Source of the DNA: Pseudoalteromonas sp. MSK9-3
GTDB lineage: Bacteria > Pseudomonadota > Gammaproteobacteria > Enterobacterales > Alteromonadaceae
Direction: 5' to 3'
Length of the DNA: 64,000 bases
Assembly (NCBI RefSeq): GCF_003590335.1
Contig: NZ_MIET01000024.1
Span: 1 to 64,000, forward strand
This document shows positions 1-7,371 of this stretch, piece by piece. The position numbers were made by a program, and so were the translations under genes. Position 1 is the first letter of the stretch; each line of letters starts with the position of its first letter. Under the pieces are notes generated by a model. The model was given only the letters and a program-made list of their open reading frames with translations, was not told the origin of the DNA and did not search any database.

Positions 1-115
1 GTTTTTCGGTATTCTGCCACTTTGAGATGGCACTATCACTTAGCCAAATATTGATGTTACCGCGTTGAACCAAAGCACGGTTGTACTGTGACCAATTCCT
101 AATTTTCTTCTTCAT
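1..115 (-). CDS. IS5-family transposase, N-terminal 38 residues only
   Basis: Reading leftward from the ATG at 113-115, the protein begins MKKKIRNWSQYNRALVQRG and continues to the window edge. The pattern NW-x-x-YN-x-AL-V-x-RG near the N terminus is typical of IS5-family DDE transposases. It would cut and rejoin the ends of the element. The catalytic DDE residues lie beyond the edge, so I cannot say whether the gene is intact. Confidence 0.75.
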   Translation of the reverse strand, partial: MKKKIRNWSQYNRALVQRGNINIWLSDSAISKWQNTEK

Positions 116-192
116 TTCGCATCATGGGTTAAGGCATTTAATGATCTGATCGCACCAAACCAAAGAAGTTCAACTATTTAGGAAACAACGCC
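1..192 (-). mobile_element. End of an IS5-family insertion sequence, cut by the window edge
   Basis: The transposase start lies at 115 on the minus strand. About 75 bases upstream of it is a terminal sequence whose minus-strand reading from 192 begins GGCGTTGTTTCC. This resembles the GGCTTTGTT-type tips of the IS903 group of the IS5 family. The element would therefore end near 192 and continue leftward out of the window. The other terminal repeat and the target duplication cannot be seen. The stretch 193-457 is AT-rich, holds no gene, and carries several TATAAT-like strings in front of the gene at 458; I cannot choose a promoter among them. Confidence 0.6.
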
Positions 193-457
193 CTTTGGTG
201 GTAACAATGAATTGCGGCAACTTTTACTATTAATTCTTTTTTATGATTTATTTTATAATAAAACTCATGACCTTATGATTTTATTATAATTATAATGACT
301 TTTCATTTATAAAATTATAGTATCACTTTTCGCAATTAAACTACTTGAGAAATGGACTTTAAAAGTAGTAAATAACGGTGCTTAAATAGGCACTCGTTGT
401 TCTCATCTTTAAAGCCCACCTCTGTGTAATACTCATATAAAATAATAAGGATTATTA

Positions 458-1432
458 ATGAGAAGAGCTCTTGGCTTAGCCCTACTTTGTTCGTTACCCA
501 CTTTATCTTTTGCCAATTCAGATGAGTCTGGCCTAATGGAAGAGGTTGCAGCGGCATGTTATAAAATGCGCGCAACAGATTGGTTTGATGAACCGTCAAT
601 GGGCTCCGATAACAAGCTGGCGCAGCAAACCGTCTTGTCTAATGAATATGAACAGCTGCGCTTACAACTCGAAGCGTTAAATCCGAACTATGCCCAAAAT
701 ACACAAAAAGTTGATATTTCAGGACGCGCAGCCAAGCCGTTTAATGACGTTATCACTTATTGCTCTGATAAAATGGCAGCACTAAAGCGCTACACCCGAG
801 AATTAGCGGAACTGAAAGTCACGAGAGCTGAAGCTGAACGTATACGGCTAGAAGAAGAAGCACAGGCGAAAGCAGATAAAGAATATGCTGCGCAGATGGC
901 TGCCCAAGACTTGGATGTGAAACTAACGGATATTGCTGCTGAGCATGGTTATGATGCATATATTGGGAGTATTCGAGCGTTCTATCAAAAGCATTATGCT
1001 GGGGCAAGTATTGATGAGCTGGCAGAGTACGCCATGGTGCCAGCAGAAGATGCTGAGCGTTATACGATGCAACGTGTGATAGGTGATTATGCGATTTATC
1101 AAGGGACAGATGATGCCTCGCCACATACACGTTTAATTGCATTAGAAAAAACCTCTGACGGCTCGTATGGTCAATATGCCAGGCTGCCTTTAGAAGCCTA
1201 TGTAGTATTAGAGAAAAAGACGTTCAAAACTTGGCGTGGTGGCGAAAAAGAGATCCTTGTTTTTGGTCGTGCTGAAGACCACCCGGCGGGAGGGTCGTTT
1301 CTAGTCTGGCTTTTCTTGCTTATTATCGCTGGTGGGGCTGGGTATCATTTCCGTGAGCAGTTATTACCGCATTTAGAGCCATTATTGAATAAAGCAAAGC
1401 AAGCTAAAGATGACTTAGAAACACGTAAATAG
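458..1432 (+). CDS. Exported or membrane-anchored protein of unknown function with a domain shared with the next gene
   Basis: I do not recognise this 324-residue protein as a named family. It starts with a plausible signal peptide (residues 1-19, ending SFA). A charged, Ala/Glu-rich probable coiled coil spans about 105-155. A globular region spans about 155-275, a single hydrophobic segment lies at about 282-300, and a short Lys-rich tail follows. An AAGGA ribosome site sits 7 bases before the ATG. Residues about 155-273 align along their length with the next gene product: shared pieces include AEHG, GDYAIY/GEYAIY, RLIA, YAKYA/YGQYA and a C-terminal EILVF/EVLVF. The two are therefore paralogues, and this copy has gained export and membrane parts. 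A terminator follows. No function can be inferred. Confidence 0.7.
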   Translation: MRRALGLALLCSLPTLSFANSDESGLMEEVAAACYKMRATDWFDEPSMGSDNKLAQQTVLSNEYEQLRLQLEALNPNYAQNTQKVDISGRAAKPFNDVITYCSDKMAALKRYTRELAELKVTRAEAERIRLEEEAQAKADKEYAAQMAAQDLDVKLTDIAAEHGYDAYIGSIRAFYQKHYAGASIDELAEYAMVPAEDAERYTMQRVIGDYAIYQGTDDASPHTRLIALEKTSDGSYGQYARLPLEAYVVLEKKTFKTWRGGEKEILVFGRAEDHPAGGSFLVWLFLLIIAGGAGYHFREQLLPHLEPLLNKAKQAKDDLETRK

Positions 1433-1456
1433 ACCTATCCAATTGTAATGTTACAT

Positions 1457-1483
1457 AAGGCCCTATAAGGGCCTTATTTTATT
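1457..1483 (+). terminator. Rho-independent terminator
   Basis: An inverted repeat AAGGCCC (1457-1463) and GGGCCTT (1469-1475) is followed by a T-rich tail. It lies 25 bases after the stop of the preceding gene. Confidence 0.8.
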
Positions 1484-1558
1484 CTATTAATAAAAATATA
1501 TACCAATCAAATAGGTAAGCTTATTTTTTAAATGGGCAGTCAAGAAGGAATAATCACC

Positions 1559-1963
1559 ATGAGAGACTCATTAGAAGCTTCAACTATTGCCAAAGAGCAT
1601 GGCTTTAATCAGCATGTCACCTGTCTCAGTGAGATCTATACAAAGCTTCGTGCAGGAGCAACAGTACAGAGTATGAAAAGCTATGCCATTTTTATGGAGG
1701 GGGAGGTTTTTTACGCGTTGAAGTGTGTGGTGGGTGAATATGCAATTTATGAAGGCAGTTCTGGCACTGAACGGAAAAAAAGGCTGATTGCGCAAAAGAT
1801 GAATCCTGAACTTTTGTATGCCAAATATGCCGCTTTTCCCAAAGGTATGTATGTGATTAAAGACAAGCGCCGTTTTGCTATTAGAGTTGAATCAAGTAGT
1901 GATTTTGAGTTGCTCGATGCAGAGCAAGAGGTATTGGTGTTCAGTAAGCTTAGTGACTTATAG
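1559..1963 (+). CDS. Cytoplasmic paralogue of the preceding protein, unknown function
   Basis: The 134-residue product lacks a signal peptide and membrane segments. I chose the ATG at 1559 because AAGGAA lies 8 bases upstream; an in-frame ATG at 1532 has no such site. Almost the whole protein corresponds to residues 155-275 of its upstream neighbour, with conserved landmarks AKEHG, GEYAIYEG, KRLIAQKM, YAKYAAFPKGMYV and EVLVF. The tandem arrangement suggests a local duplication in which one copy is exported and one stays in the cytoplasm. No catalytic motif is visible. Terminators on both sides indicate that it is transcribed alone. Confidence 0.75.
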   Translation: MRDSLEASTIAKEHGFNQHVTCLSEIYTKLRAGATVQSMKSYAIFMEGEVFYALKCVVGEYAIYEGSSGTERKKRLIAQKMNPELLYAKYAAFPKGMYVIKDKRRFAIRVESSSDFELLDAEQEVLVFSKLSDL

Positions 1964-2030
1964 ACAAAAAATTAATGCGTTTTTATTCAATGCTAAGTTG
2001 TATTAGCTAAGTACTATTTTTGGTTTTAAA

Positions 2031-2052
2031 AAGGCTCCTAAGGAGCCTTTTT
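2031..2052. terminator. Bidirectional terminator between convergent genes
   Basis: AAGGCTCC (2031-2038) pairs with GGAGCCTT (2042-2049), with an A-run before it and a T-run after it. It can end both the plus-strand gene stopping at 1963 and the minus-strand gene stopping at 2060. Confidence 0.85.
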
Positions 2053-2059
2053 TACTGAC

Positions 2060-2251
2060 TTAAACAAGATCCAAATCATCTAAGTCTAGGTTGTCTGCGA
2101 AGTAGTCTAGTTCCTGTAGTTCTTTGCGAAGACGCTGTTTATCTTTGAGCGCTTCAATTTCACGCCATTTTCTCTTTTTACTTTTTTGAGAGGCTCGTTT
2201 TTTTGTTTCAGGACCTTCTAGTATTTCAATTATATCGTCTAGGCTATCCAT
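2060..2251 (-). CDS. DUF3545 family small charged protein
   Basis: This 63-residue protein has an acidic N terminus, a basic middle with the string KKRKWREIEALKDKQRLRKE, and an acidic Asp/Leu-rich tail. That layout and the KWREIEALKDK-x-RL block are characteristic of DUF3545, a small family common in Vibrio, Shewanella and Pseudoalteromonas. Its biochemical function is not known to me. It is predicted to be cytoplasmic and highly charged. It is a single gene ending at the bidirectional terminator on its 3' side. Confidence 0.8.
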   Translation of the reverse strand: MDSLDDIIEILEGPETKKRASQKSKKRKWREIEALKDKQRLRKELQELDYFADNLDLDDLDLV

Positions 2252-2431
2252 GAATATCTCCTAATTGATTATTAACCTCAATAACGCTTTCGCGCCAGCT
2301 TTGTGTGCGTGCCCTAGCACTACAAGCAACTTTGGTATACCACAACTCGGCTAAAAATAAAACAATATTGTGTCAGATAGGTTAAAACAAAGTGACAGTT
2401 TGATGAAGGTCAAAAAGAACCTGGCATAAAA

Positions 2432-2456
2432 AAAACGCCGTATAAAACGGCGTTTT
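2432..2456 (-). terminator. Rho-independent terminator of transaldolase gene
   Basis: AAAACGCCG (2432-2440) and CGGCGTTTT (2448-2456) form a perfect 9-bp stem with a 7-base loop, flanked by A-runs that read as T-runs on the minus strand. It lies just downstream of the tal stop codon. Confidence 0.9.
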
Positions 2457-2481
2457 TAAATAAAGTAAGCTGGCTAGTGGG

Positions 2482-3432
2482 TTATAGCGCTTTAAAGCGT
2501 GCTTCCAGTGTTTCTTGCGCGTCTGCAAAAGACCGAATACCTTCAGCTAGCTTTTCTGTTGCCATAGCATCTTGATTATGTAACCAACGAAATTGTGCTT
2601 CTGTTAAAGGAGCTGGTTTTGCTTCCAGTGGGTAGTTGCTTTCAAGCAGGTACTCTTGTGCATCCGTTAATTTACCTAGCTCTTCAAGTAACCCTGGGCT
2701 AATAGTTAGTTTGTCACAGCCTGTTAGGGCAATGATCTCACCCGTGTTACGGAAACTTGCACCCATAACAACAGTATTATAGCCATGGCGTTTGTAAAAT
2801 TCATAAATACTGCACACAGACTGTACACCAGGGTCATTAAGTGGGTCAGTTGGCTTTTCTAGGCCATTGGCCACATGCCAATCTAAGATACGACCAACAA
2901 ACGGTGAGATGAGAAATACGTTAGCATCGGCACAAGCTCTGGCTTGTGCTTGGCTAAATAGTAAAGTCAAATTACACTTTACCCCTTCCTTTTCAAGTTG
3001 CTCAGCGGCTTTAATACCTTCCCACGTTGATGCAATCTTGATCAGGATTTTGTCTTTACTTACACCTTCTTGCTCATACAGTTTCAATAAGGTGTTGGCT
3101 TTATTGATCATGGCTTGTGCGTCAAAAGACAAACGAGCATCAACTTCGGTAGAAATGTAGCCAGGGACAATCTCCGCAATTTCTTTACCGATAAGTACTG
3201 CGAAGTAATCGCAAGCAAGCTCTAGCTGTTGTTGTGCATCTGATTCATTTGCTTTGGCAAAGTCCCATGCTTTTTGTAAATAAGCTTGGTATGCAGGCAT
3301 TTCACTTGCTTTAAGCAATAGCGATGGGTTTGTTGTGGCATCTTCTGGTTGATGCTTACGAATGGCTTCAATATCGCCGGTGTCGGCAACAATCGATGAA
3401 TGTTGTTTTAGCCTATCTAGTGCTGATGTCAT
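2482..3432 (-). CDS. tal: Transaldolase (class I, TalB type)
   Basis: Transaldolase moves a dihydroxyacetone unit between sedoheptulose 7-phosphate and glyceraldehyde 3-phosphate in the non-oxidative pentose phosphate pathway. The 316-residue length matches the TalB subfamily. Recognisable blocks are [12 protein letters not shown] near residues 31-42 and [12 protein letters not shown], in which Lys132 is the Schiff-base lysine at the same number as in E. coli TalB. The C-terminal RFRW-like region is present as [12 protein letters not shown]. It is a single minus-strand gene with its own terminator. About 255 bases separate it from divergent yaaA; I saw no clear operator in that gap. Confidence 0.97.
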   Translation of the reverse strand: MTSALDRLKQHSSIVADTGDIEAIRKHQPEDATTNPSLLLKASEMPAYQAYLQKAWDFAKANESDAQQQLELACDYFAVLIGKEIAEIVPGYISTEVDARLSFDAQAMINKANTLLKLYEQEGVSKDKILIKIASTWEGIKAAEQLEKEGVKCNLTLLFSQAQARACADANVFLISPFVGRILDWHVANGLEKPTDPLNDPGVQSVCSIYEFYKRHGYNTVVMGASFRNTGEIIALTGCDKLTISPGLLEELGKLTDAQEYLLESNYPLEAKPAPLTEAQFRWLHNQDAMATEKLAEGIRSFADAQETLEARFKAL

Positions 3433-3687
3433 TAGCTGTCCTCATTCCTATTTGCAGCAAATTTAAAGTGTAATTACGCTATGTTGCAGTACTGTGATTT
3501 GCTTTAATAGGTCAATTGTCCGTATCTAAAAAGACTCAAGGTAGGTAAGCACAACCAGAAGGAACATTTAGGTAATTACACGAATTAGGGCTATCCCATA
3601 CTGATTCAAAGGTTATTCTAAGCTTGAAGTCAAACAGGGATAGTGTTGAAATTGACATTAAATAATTTTCAAGTCAATAGGCTAGCC

Positions 3688-4467
3688 ATGATCACGGTAA
3701 TATCTCCTGCAAAAAATTTGGATTACGACACTCCTGCACATATTTCACGCCATACACAAGGGCAATTGCTTGATCATAGCGAGGAGTTGATGACGGTTTG
3801 TCGTGAACTCTCTCCCCAGCAAATCGGCAGTTTGATGAAAATTAGTGATAAATTGTCAGGGTTAAATGCTGCACGATTTAGTGAGTGGTCTCAGCCGTTT
3901 ACGCCAGGGAATGCCAAGCAAGCGGTACTTGCATTTAATGGTGACGTATACACCGGCTTAGATGCTGCAAGTTTAGATGACGCGACACTAGATTATGCGC
4001 AAAATAATCTCCGTATTTTATCTGGGCTTTATGGTGTGTTGAGGCCGCTCGATCTGATGCAAGCTTATCGCTTAGAGATGGGAACTAAATTAGAAAACAG
4101 CCGTGGTAAAAATTTGTATGAATTTTGGGGCTCGGTTATTGCTGAAAATTTAAATGAAACGTTGGCTGAACAACATGCAACGCACATAGTTAATTTGGCA
4201 TCAAATGAATACTTTAAAGCGGTTAATAAAAAGGCATTAAGCGCCGACATTATTACACCGATATTTAAAGATTGTAAAAATGGGCAGTTTAAAGTGATCA
4301 GCTTTTACGCTAAAAAAGCGCGTGGCATGATGGCGCGTTTTATTATGGAGCATAAAATAACAAGTCTTGATACGCTTAAAACATTTGATGTTGCAGGCTA
4401 TTATTTTAGTGAAGAAGCAACGATTAAAGCCAACGAACCAGTGTTTTTACGTGCTGAACAAGGTTAA
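3688..4467 (+). CDS. yaaA: Peroxide stress protein YaaA
   Basis: YaaA proteins lower free intracellular iron and limit Fenton damage during peroxide stress. The family signature ISPAKNLDY sits at the N terminus. [41 protein letters not shown] and [15 protein letters not shown] follow in the expected order. The start at 3688 gives the family N terminus (MITVISPAK) and about 259 residues. An upstream in-frame ATG at 3643 would add 15 residues that relatives lack. It appears monocistronic and is divergent from tal. Confidence 0.95.
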   Translation: MITVISPAKNLDYDTPAHISRHTQGQLLDHSEELMTVCRELSPQQIGSLMKISDKLSGLNAARFSEWSQPFTPGNAKQAVLAFNGDVYTGLDAASLDDATLDYAQNNLRILSGLYGVLRPLDLMQAYRLEMGTKLENSRGKNLYEFWGSVIAENLNETLAEQHATHIVNLASNEYFKAVNKKALSADIITPIFKDCKNGQFKVISFYAKKARGMMARFIMEHKITSLDTLKTFDVAGYYFSEEATIKANEPVFLRAEQG

Positions 4468-4600
4468 CTAAGCTACATATTCTTACAAAATACGATAAGT
4501 ACTAAAGTGTTAAAAGCGTTTATGATGCCTATATGGGTACCTTTCCATAAACTTAGGTTTATAGATCTGAGTGATATCGTATTTATAAGGAGCAGTCGAT

Positions 4601-4858
4601 ATGGTAAAAAGCGCGATATTAATAACATCATTTGTGTGTTTAATAACTGGGTGTGGCAGCGTCAGTACATCGGTCACGAGCAAAGGGTTGAGTTGCGAGC
4701 AAGCAAATTCACAATGTCAATCCTCTTGTTATGACGACACGTCGTTGCCCGGTGCTCAGCAACAAACGTGTTTAGATAGATGTTATGAAACACTCAATAG
4801 TTGCCGAGTGTCGCCCGATGACCCATTTGTGATCCCCAAACCGACTGTGGGATGGTAA
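4601..4858 (+). CDS. Small lipoprotein with a symmetric cysteine pattern
   Basis: The 85-residue product has a lipoprotein signal peptide with the lipobox LITGC (acylated Cys18) and is preceded by AAGGAG 8 bases before the ATG. After the lipobox cysteine, six cysteines fall at 32, 39, 43, 57, 61 and 68. The spacings are 6, 3, 13, 3 and 6, a mirror-symmetric pattern with two CX3C pairs. In other proteins, twin CX3C pairs staple an antiparallel helical hairpin, so a disulfide-stabilised hairpin in the periplasm is plausible. I do not recognise the family. The MFS gene starts 40 bases downstream and could be cotranscribed. Confidence 0.75.
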   Translation: MVKSAILITSFVCLITGCGSVSTSVTSKGLSCEQANSQCQSSCYDDTSLPGAQQQTCLDRCYETLNSCRVSPDDPFVIPKPTVGW

Positions 4859-4898
4859 CGTCCATGCGACCGAGCTTTTTGGAGTTAAGCTACCCGAT

Positions 4899-6080
4899 AT
4901 GAACAAAAACGTATTGATATTAGCAATGTGCCAAGGGTTAATTACGACGGGCAACATTTTACTTGTTACCATTGCGGCATTGGTGGGCCAAGCCTTGAGC
5001 CCTTCAGCCGCATTCACGACCTTACCTGTAGCGACTCAAATGTTTGGCTTACTTATCGCAACGATCCCAGCTTCATTGGTGATGGCAAAAATAGGGCGTC
5101 GGCGAGGGTTCAGTTTAGGTAATGTTGTGGGGTTAAGTGGGACACTTTTAGGTTACTTTGCGTTACATGAAAGTGCGTTCTTGTTGTTTTGTATTGCTAC
5201 CCTTTTGATAGGTATTGGTATCGGCTTTGCGACTCTTTATCGCTTTGCAGCGATAGAAGCCAGTGATAACCCTGCCACAGCGATATCTATAATCATGGCA
5301 AGTGGAGTGGTTGCAGCCATACTGGGGCCAAATTTAGCGGTATGGGTAACAAGCTATTTCCCTAGTATTAATTATGCGAATGTTTTTATTTCACTGAGCG
5401 GTTTGTACTTACTGGCGCTATTTTTACTACAAGCAGTCAAGTTTAATGAAGTAAGTGAGACATCGAATTCACATAAGGCGAGAGGGTTACGAGAAATTGT
5501 GATGCAGCCGCAGTTTAAAGCGGCAGTCTTAATTGCGATGTTAAGCTACACAATAATGAATCTATTGATGACGGCAACCCCTCTGGCCATGCATCGTCAT
5601 GGTTTTGACTTAGCTGACTCGGCACTGGTTATTGAATGGCATGTATTGGGTATGTTTGTCCCTTCCTTTTTCACCGGAAAGTTGATTCAGCGCTTTGGAC
5701 AAACACCCATTATGGCGTCAGGTGCACTCCTTATTATCGGGTGCTGCGTCATCAATTTACTGGGGATGAGTCATTGGCATTTTTTATTTGCACTGTGCAT
5801 TTTAGGCGTTGGTTGGAACTTTATGTTTATTTCAGCGACTCATATGGTGAGTGAAACGTATCACCCAAGTGAGAGAGCAAAAGCACAAGCCAGTAACGAA
5901 TTTTCTGTATTTAGCATGGTTGCGATATCCTCTTTAGGTGCTGGTTGGTTAGAGGCCATTGCTGGCTGGCGTTTTTTGAATATGATGAGTATTCCTATCA
6001 TGCTGATAGCGCTTGGTGTGATCTACTGGTTTGCGTCACAAAAAGAGGCGTCATTAACTCAGATACCTTTAGGTAGATGA
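4899..6080 (+). CDS. MFS transporter, 12 transmembrane segments
   Basis: The 393-residue protein is hydrophobic throughout, with about 12 predicted membrane helices. The loop between helices 2 and 3 carries AKIGRRRGF, a form of the MFS motif GxxxDRxGRR. The general layout suits drug or metabolite efflux carriers (DHA-like), but no residue fixes the substrate. A GGAG site lies 14 bases before the ATG. Its last 22 bases overlap the end of the convergent gene at 6059-6844. Its closeness to the cyanide operon may be chance. The family assignment is secure and the substrate unknown. Confidence 0.88.
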   Translation: MNKNVLILAMCQGLITTGNILLVTIAALVGQALSPSAAFTTLPVATQMFGLLIATIPASLVMAKIGRRRGFSLGNVVGLSGTLLGYFALHESAFLLFCIATLLIGIGIGFATLYRFAAIEASDNPATAISIIMASGVVAAILGPNLAVWVTSYFPSINYANVFISLSGLYLLALFLLQAVKFNEVSETSNSHKARGLREIVMQPQFKAAVLIAMLSYTIMNLLMTATPLAMHRHGFDLADSALVIEWHVLGMFVPSFFTGKLIQRFGQTPIMASGALLIIGCCVINLLGMSHWHFLFALCILGVGWNFMFISATHMVSETYHPSERAKAQASNEFSVFSMVAISSLGAGWLEAIAGWRFLNMMSIPIMLIALGVIYWFASQKEASLTQIPLGR

Positions 6081-6844
6081 GAGTAGGCGATCACGATTTC
6101 ATCTCTAAACGCACTGTCTAAATGTCGCTGTTCGATACGATATTGTTGGCAAAATGCCTGTGCGGATCCCGTTTGTGTGAGTAGGCTAATTTGAGCATGT
6201 TTGTCTAATACTGTTTGCCATTTATGTATTATATGTGCCGGTGGGCTAGGCAAGGTATCAATAATTTCTAGCGGACTTTTAAACTCACTGTGCATGGCAA
6301 CTTTTAACATTTCGTCATTGGCGGCAGCTAGCCAACTGGTTTGGTTTTTACCGACGCATATAATAGGTAAAAAGGGCGCCAGTGCAGGGCATACTGTATT
6401 TCTATATAACTCTACTTGCCAATAAGGGCGTGCGATATGAGCAAATTGCTTGAAGCTCGTAATTTGACTAAACCCAGACTGTGCAAAAGGCATGATTTCT
6501 ACCCGGGGTTTATTTGCATCAACGGTGTCATTGGCTACATCAATGTACCATTGATCAATTACCATGGCATTTTGGAAAAATTCATCCCTTAATGAGCCCC
6601 ATACTTTTCGTAATTCAGGCTGTTGTTGTGTGGTTTTCAGTATATTCAATATCGGAAACTCAGTGTCGCTCTGAGGCTGCATTAATAGACGATATACTTC
6701 ATCCCTGATCTCTTTGCAGCGCCCTAGAGGGTATGGCTTACCTGCAAAGTGTGGATATTTCGGCGCTAATATTAAGTCTGCTTTTAGGCGTAGTTGAGCC
6801 AACGCACTGCATAATGCTCCTTGTTGTTCCTTGGAAATATTCAT
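6059..6844 (-). CDS. Conserved-looking protein of unknown function, divergent from hcnABC
   Basis: I do not recognise this 261-residue protein. It has no signal peptide or membrane helix and looks like a soluble protein with many aromatic residues. Notable pieces are PKYPHFAGKPYPLGRC near residues 28-43, VIDQWYIDVANDTVDANKP near 95-113 and the stretch ARPYWQVELYRN. No HTH or catalytic motif is evident. Its 3' end overlaps that of the MFS gene by 22 bases. Its 5' end faces hcnA across 212 bases, so the two could share a control region. Whether it takes part in cyanide biology is open. Confidence 0.7.
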   Translation of the reverse strand: MNISKEQQGALCSALAQLRLKADLILAPKYPHFAGKPYPLGRCKEIRDEVYRLLMQPQSDTEFPILNILKTTQQQPELRKVWGSLRDEFFQNAMVIDQWYIDVANDTVDANKPRVEIMPFAQSGFSQITSFKQFAHIARPYWQVELYRNTVCPALAPFLPIICVGKNQTSWLAAANDEMLKVAMHSEFKSPLEIIDTLPSPPAHIIHKWQTVLDKHAQISLLTQTGSAQAFCQQYRIEQRHLDSAFRDEIVIAYSHLPKGI

Positions 6845-6916
6845 TATTTGCTCCTTTAATATTACCTCGTTATTTGCTCAATATACCGCGAGTAACGGTT
6901 CTGTGGGTAGCAAATC

Positions 6917-6930
6917 AAGATCTAGATCAA
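6917..6930 (+). promoter_or_regulatory. FNR/ANR-like box in the hcnA promoter region
   Basis: AAGAT-CTAG-ATCAA matches the FNR/ANR pattern TTGAT-N4-ATCAA fully in the right half and at three of five positions in the left half. A weak -10-like TATGTA lies at 6953-6958. A transcript starting near 6965 would place the box centre about 41.5 bases upstream, the usual activating position. In Pseudomonas, hcnA is activated by ANR. The match here is imperfect. Confidence 0.45.
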
Positions 6931-7056
6931 AAAAAACACAAAAAGTTAACCTTATGTAACGTTGTTGTTTGTTTTTTATCCCTGTTGAATTTAACCTGCG
7001 CAAAGCAGGGTAAGTTTAAATTTCTTCAAGTGAGATATAAAAAATAGAGGCAAGTT

Positions 7057-7371
7057 ATGAAGTGTTTAAGGCGAACAAAGGACATTGTGCCCATTGCATC
7101 ACCGTCATTTGAAATAACCGTCAATCAGCGGCAGGTTACAGCGAGTGAAGGGGAGACTATTTTATCCGTACTCTTGGCAACAGAGCATAAGGCGTTGATG
7201 GTGAATGACCATCAAGGTATATCTGGTGCATATTGTGGTATGGGCGTCTGTCATTGCTGTCATGTCAAGGTGAATAAGCGCTATAAAAAACGCGCATGTC
7301 AAACGGTTGTAAAGCCGCAAATGGTTGTTGAAACGTTAACGAATCGTTTTTTAGAAGAGGGCATAAAATGA
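7057..7371 (+). CDS. hcnA: Hydrogen cyanide synthase subunit HcnA, [2Fe-2S] protein
   Basis: HcnA is the small ferredoxin-like subunit of the membrane-associated enzyme that oxidises glycine to HCN and CO2. The protein has 104 residues, the size I recall for Pseudomonas HcnA. It carries the very similar block SGAYCGMGVCHCCHVKV followed by RACQTVVKP. Cys60, Cys65, Cys68 and Cys81 fit a plant-type [2Fe-2S] site, and the extra Cys67 is also found in HcnA. AGAGG lies 6 bases before the ATG, and the stop overlaps the hcnB start. Related opine and hydroxyproline dehydrogenase subunits share the fold, but the match of all three subunits favours cyanide synthase. Confidence 0.9.
   Translation: MKCLRRTKDIVPIASPSFEITVNQRQVTASEGETILSVLLATEHKALMVNDHQGISGAYCGMGVCHCCHVKVNKRYKKRACQTVVKPQMVVETLTNRFLEEGIK

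Noticed and set aside
4507..4734. A 75-residue frame overlapping the lipoprotein gene
   Set aside because: It lacks a ribosome site and overlaps the well-supported lipoprotein frame.
6994..7011. Palindrome ACCTGCGCAAAGCAGGGT in the hcnA leader as a lux-type quorum box
   Set aside because: The lux/las box needs CT-N12-AG; here the spacing is 9, so it is better read as a short hairpin.
7040..7060. RsmA/CsrA site at the hcnA ribosome-binding site, as in Pseudomonas
   Set aside because: The ribosome site is AGAGGC without the essential GGA, so no such site is visible.
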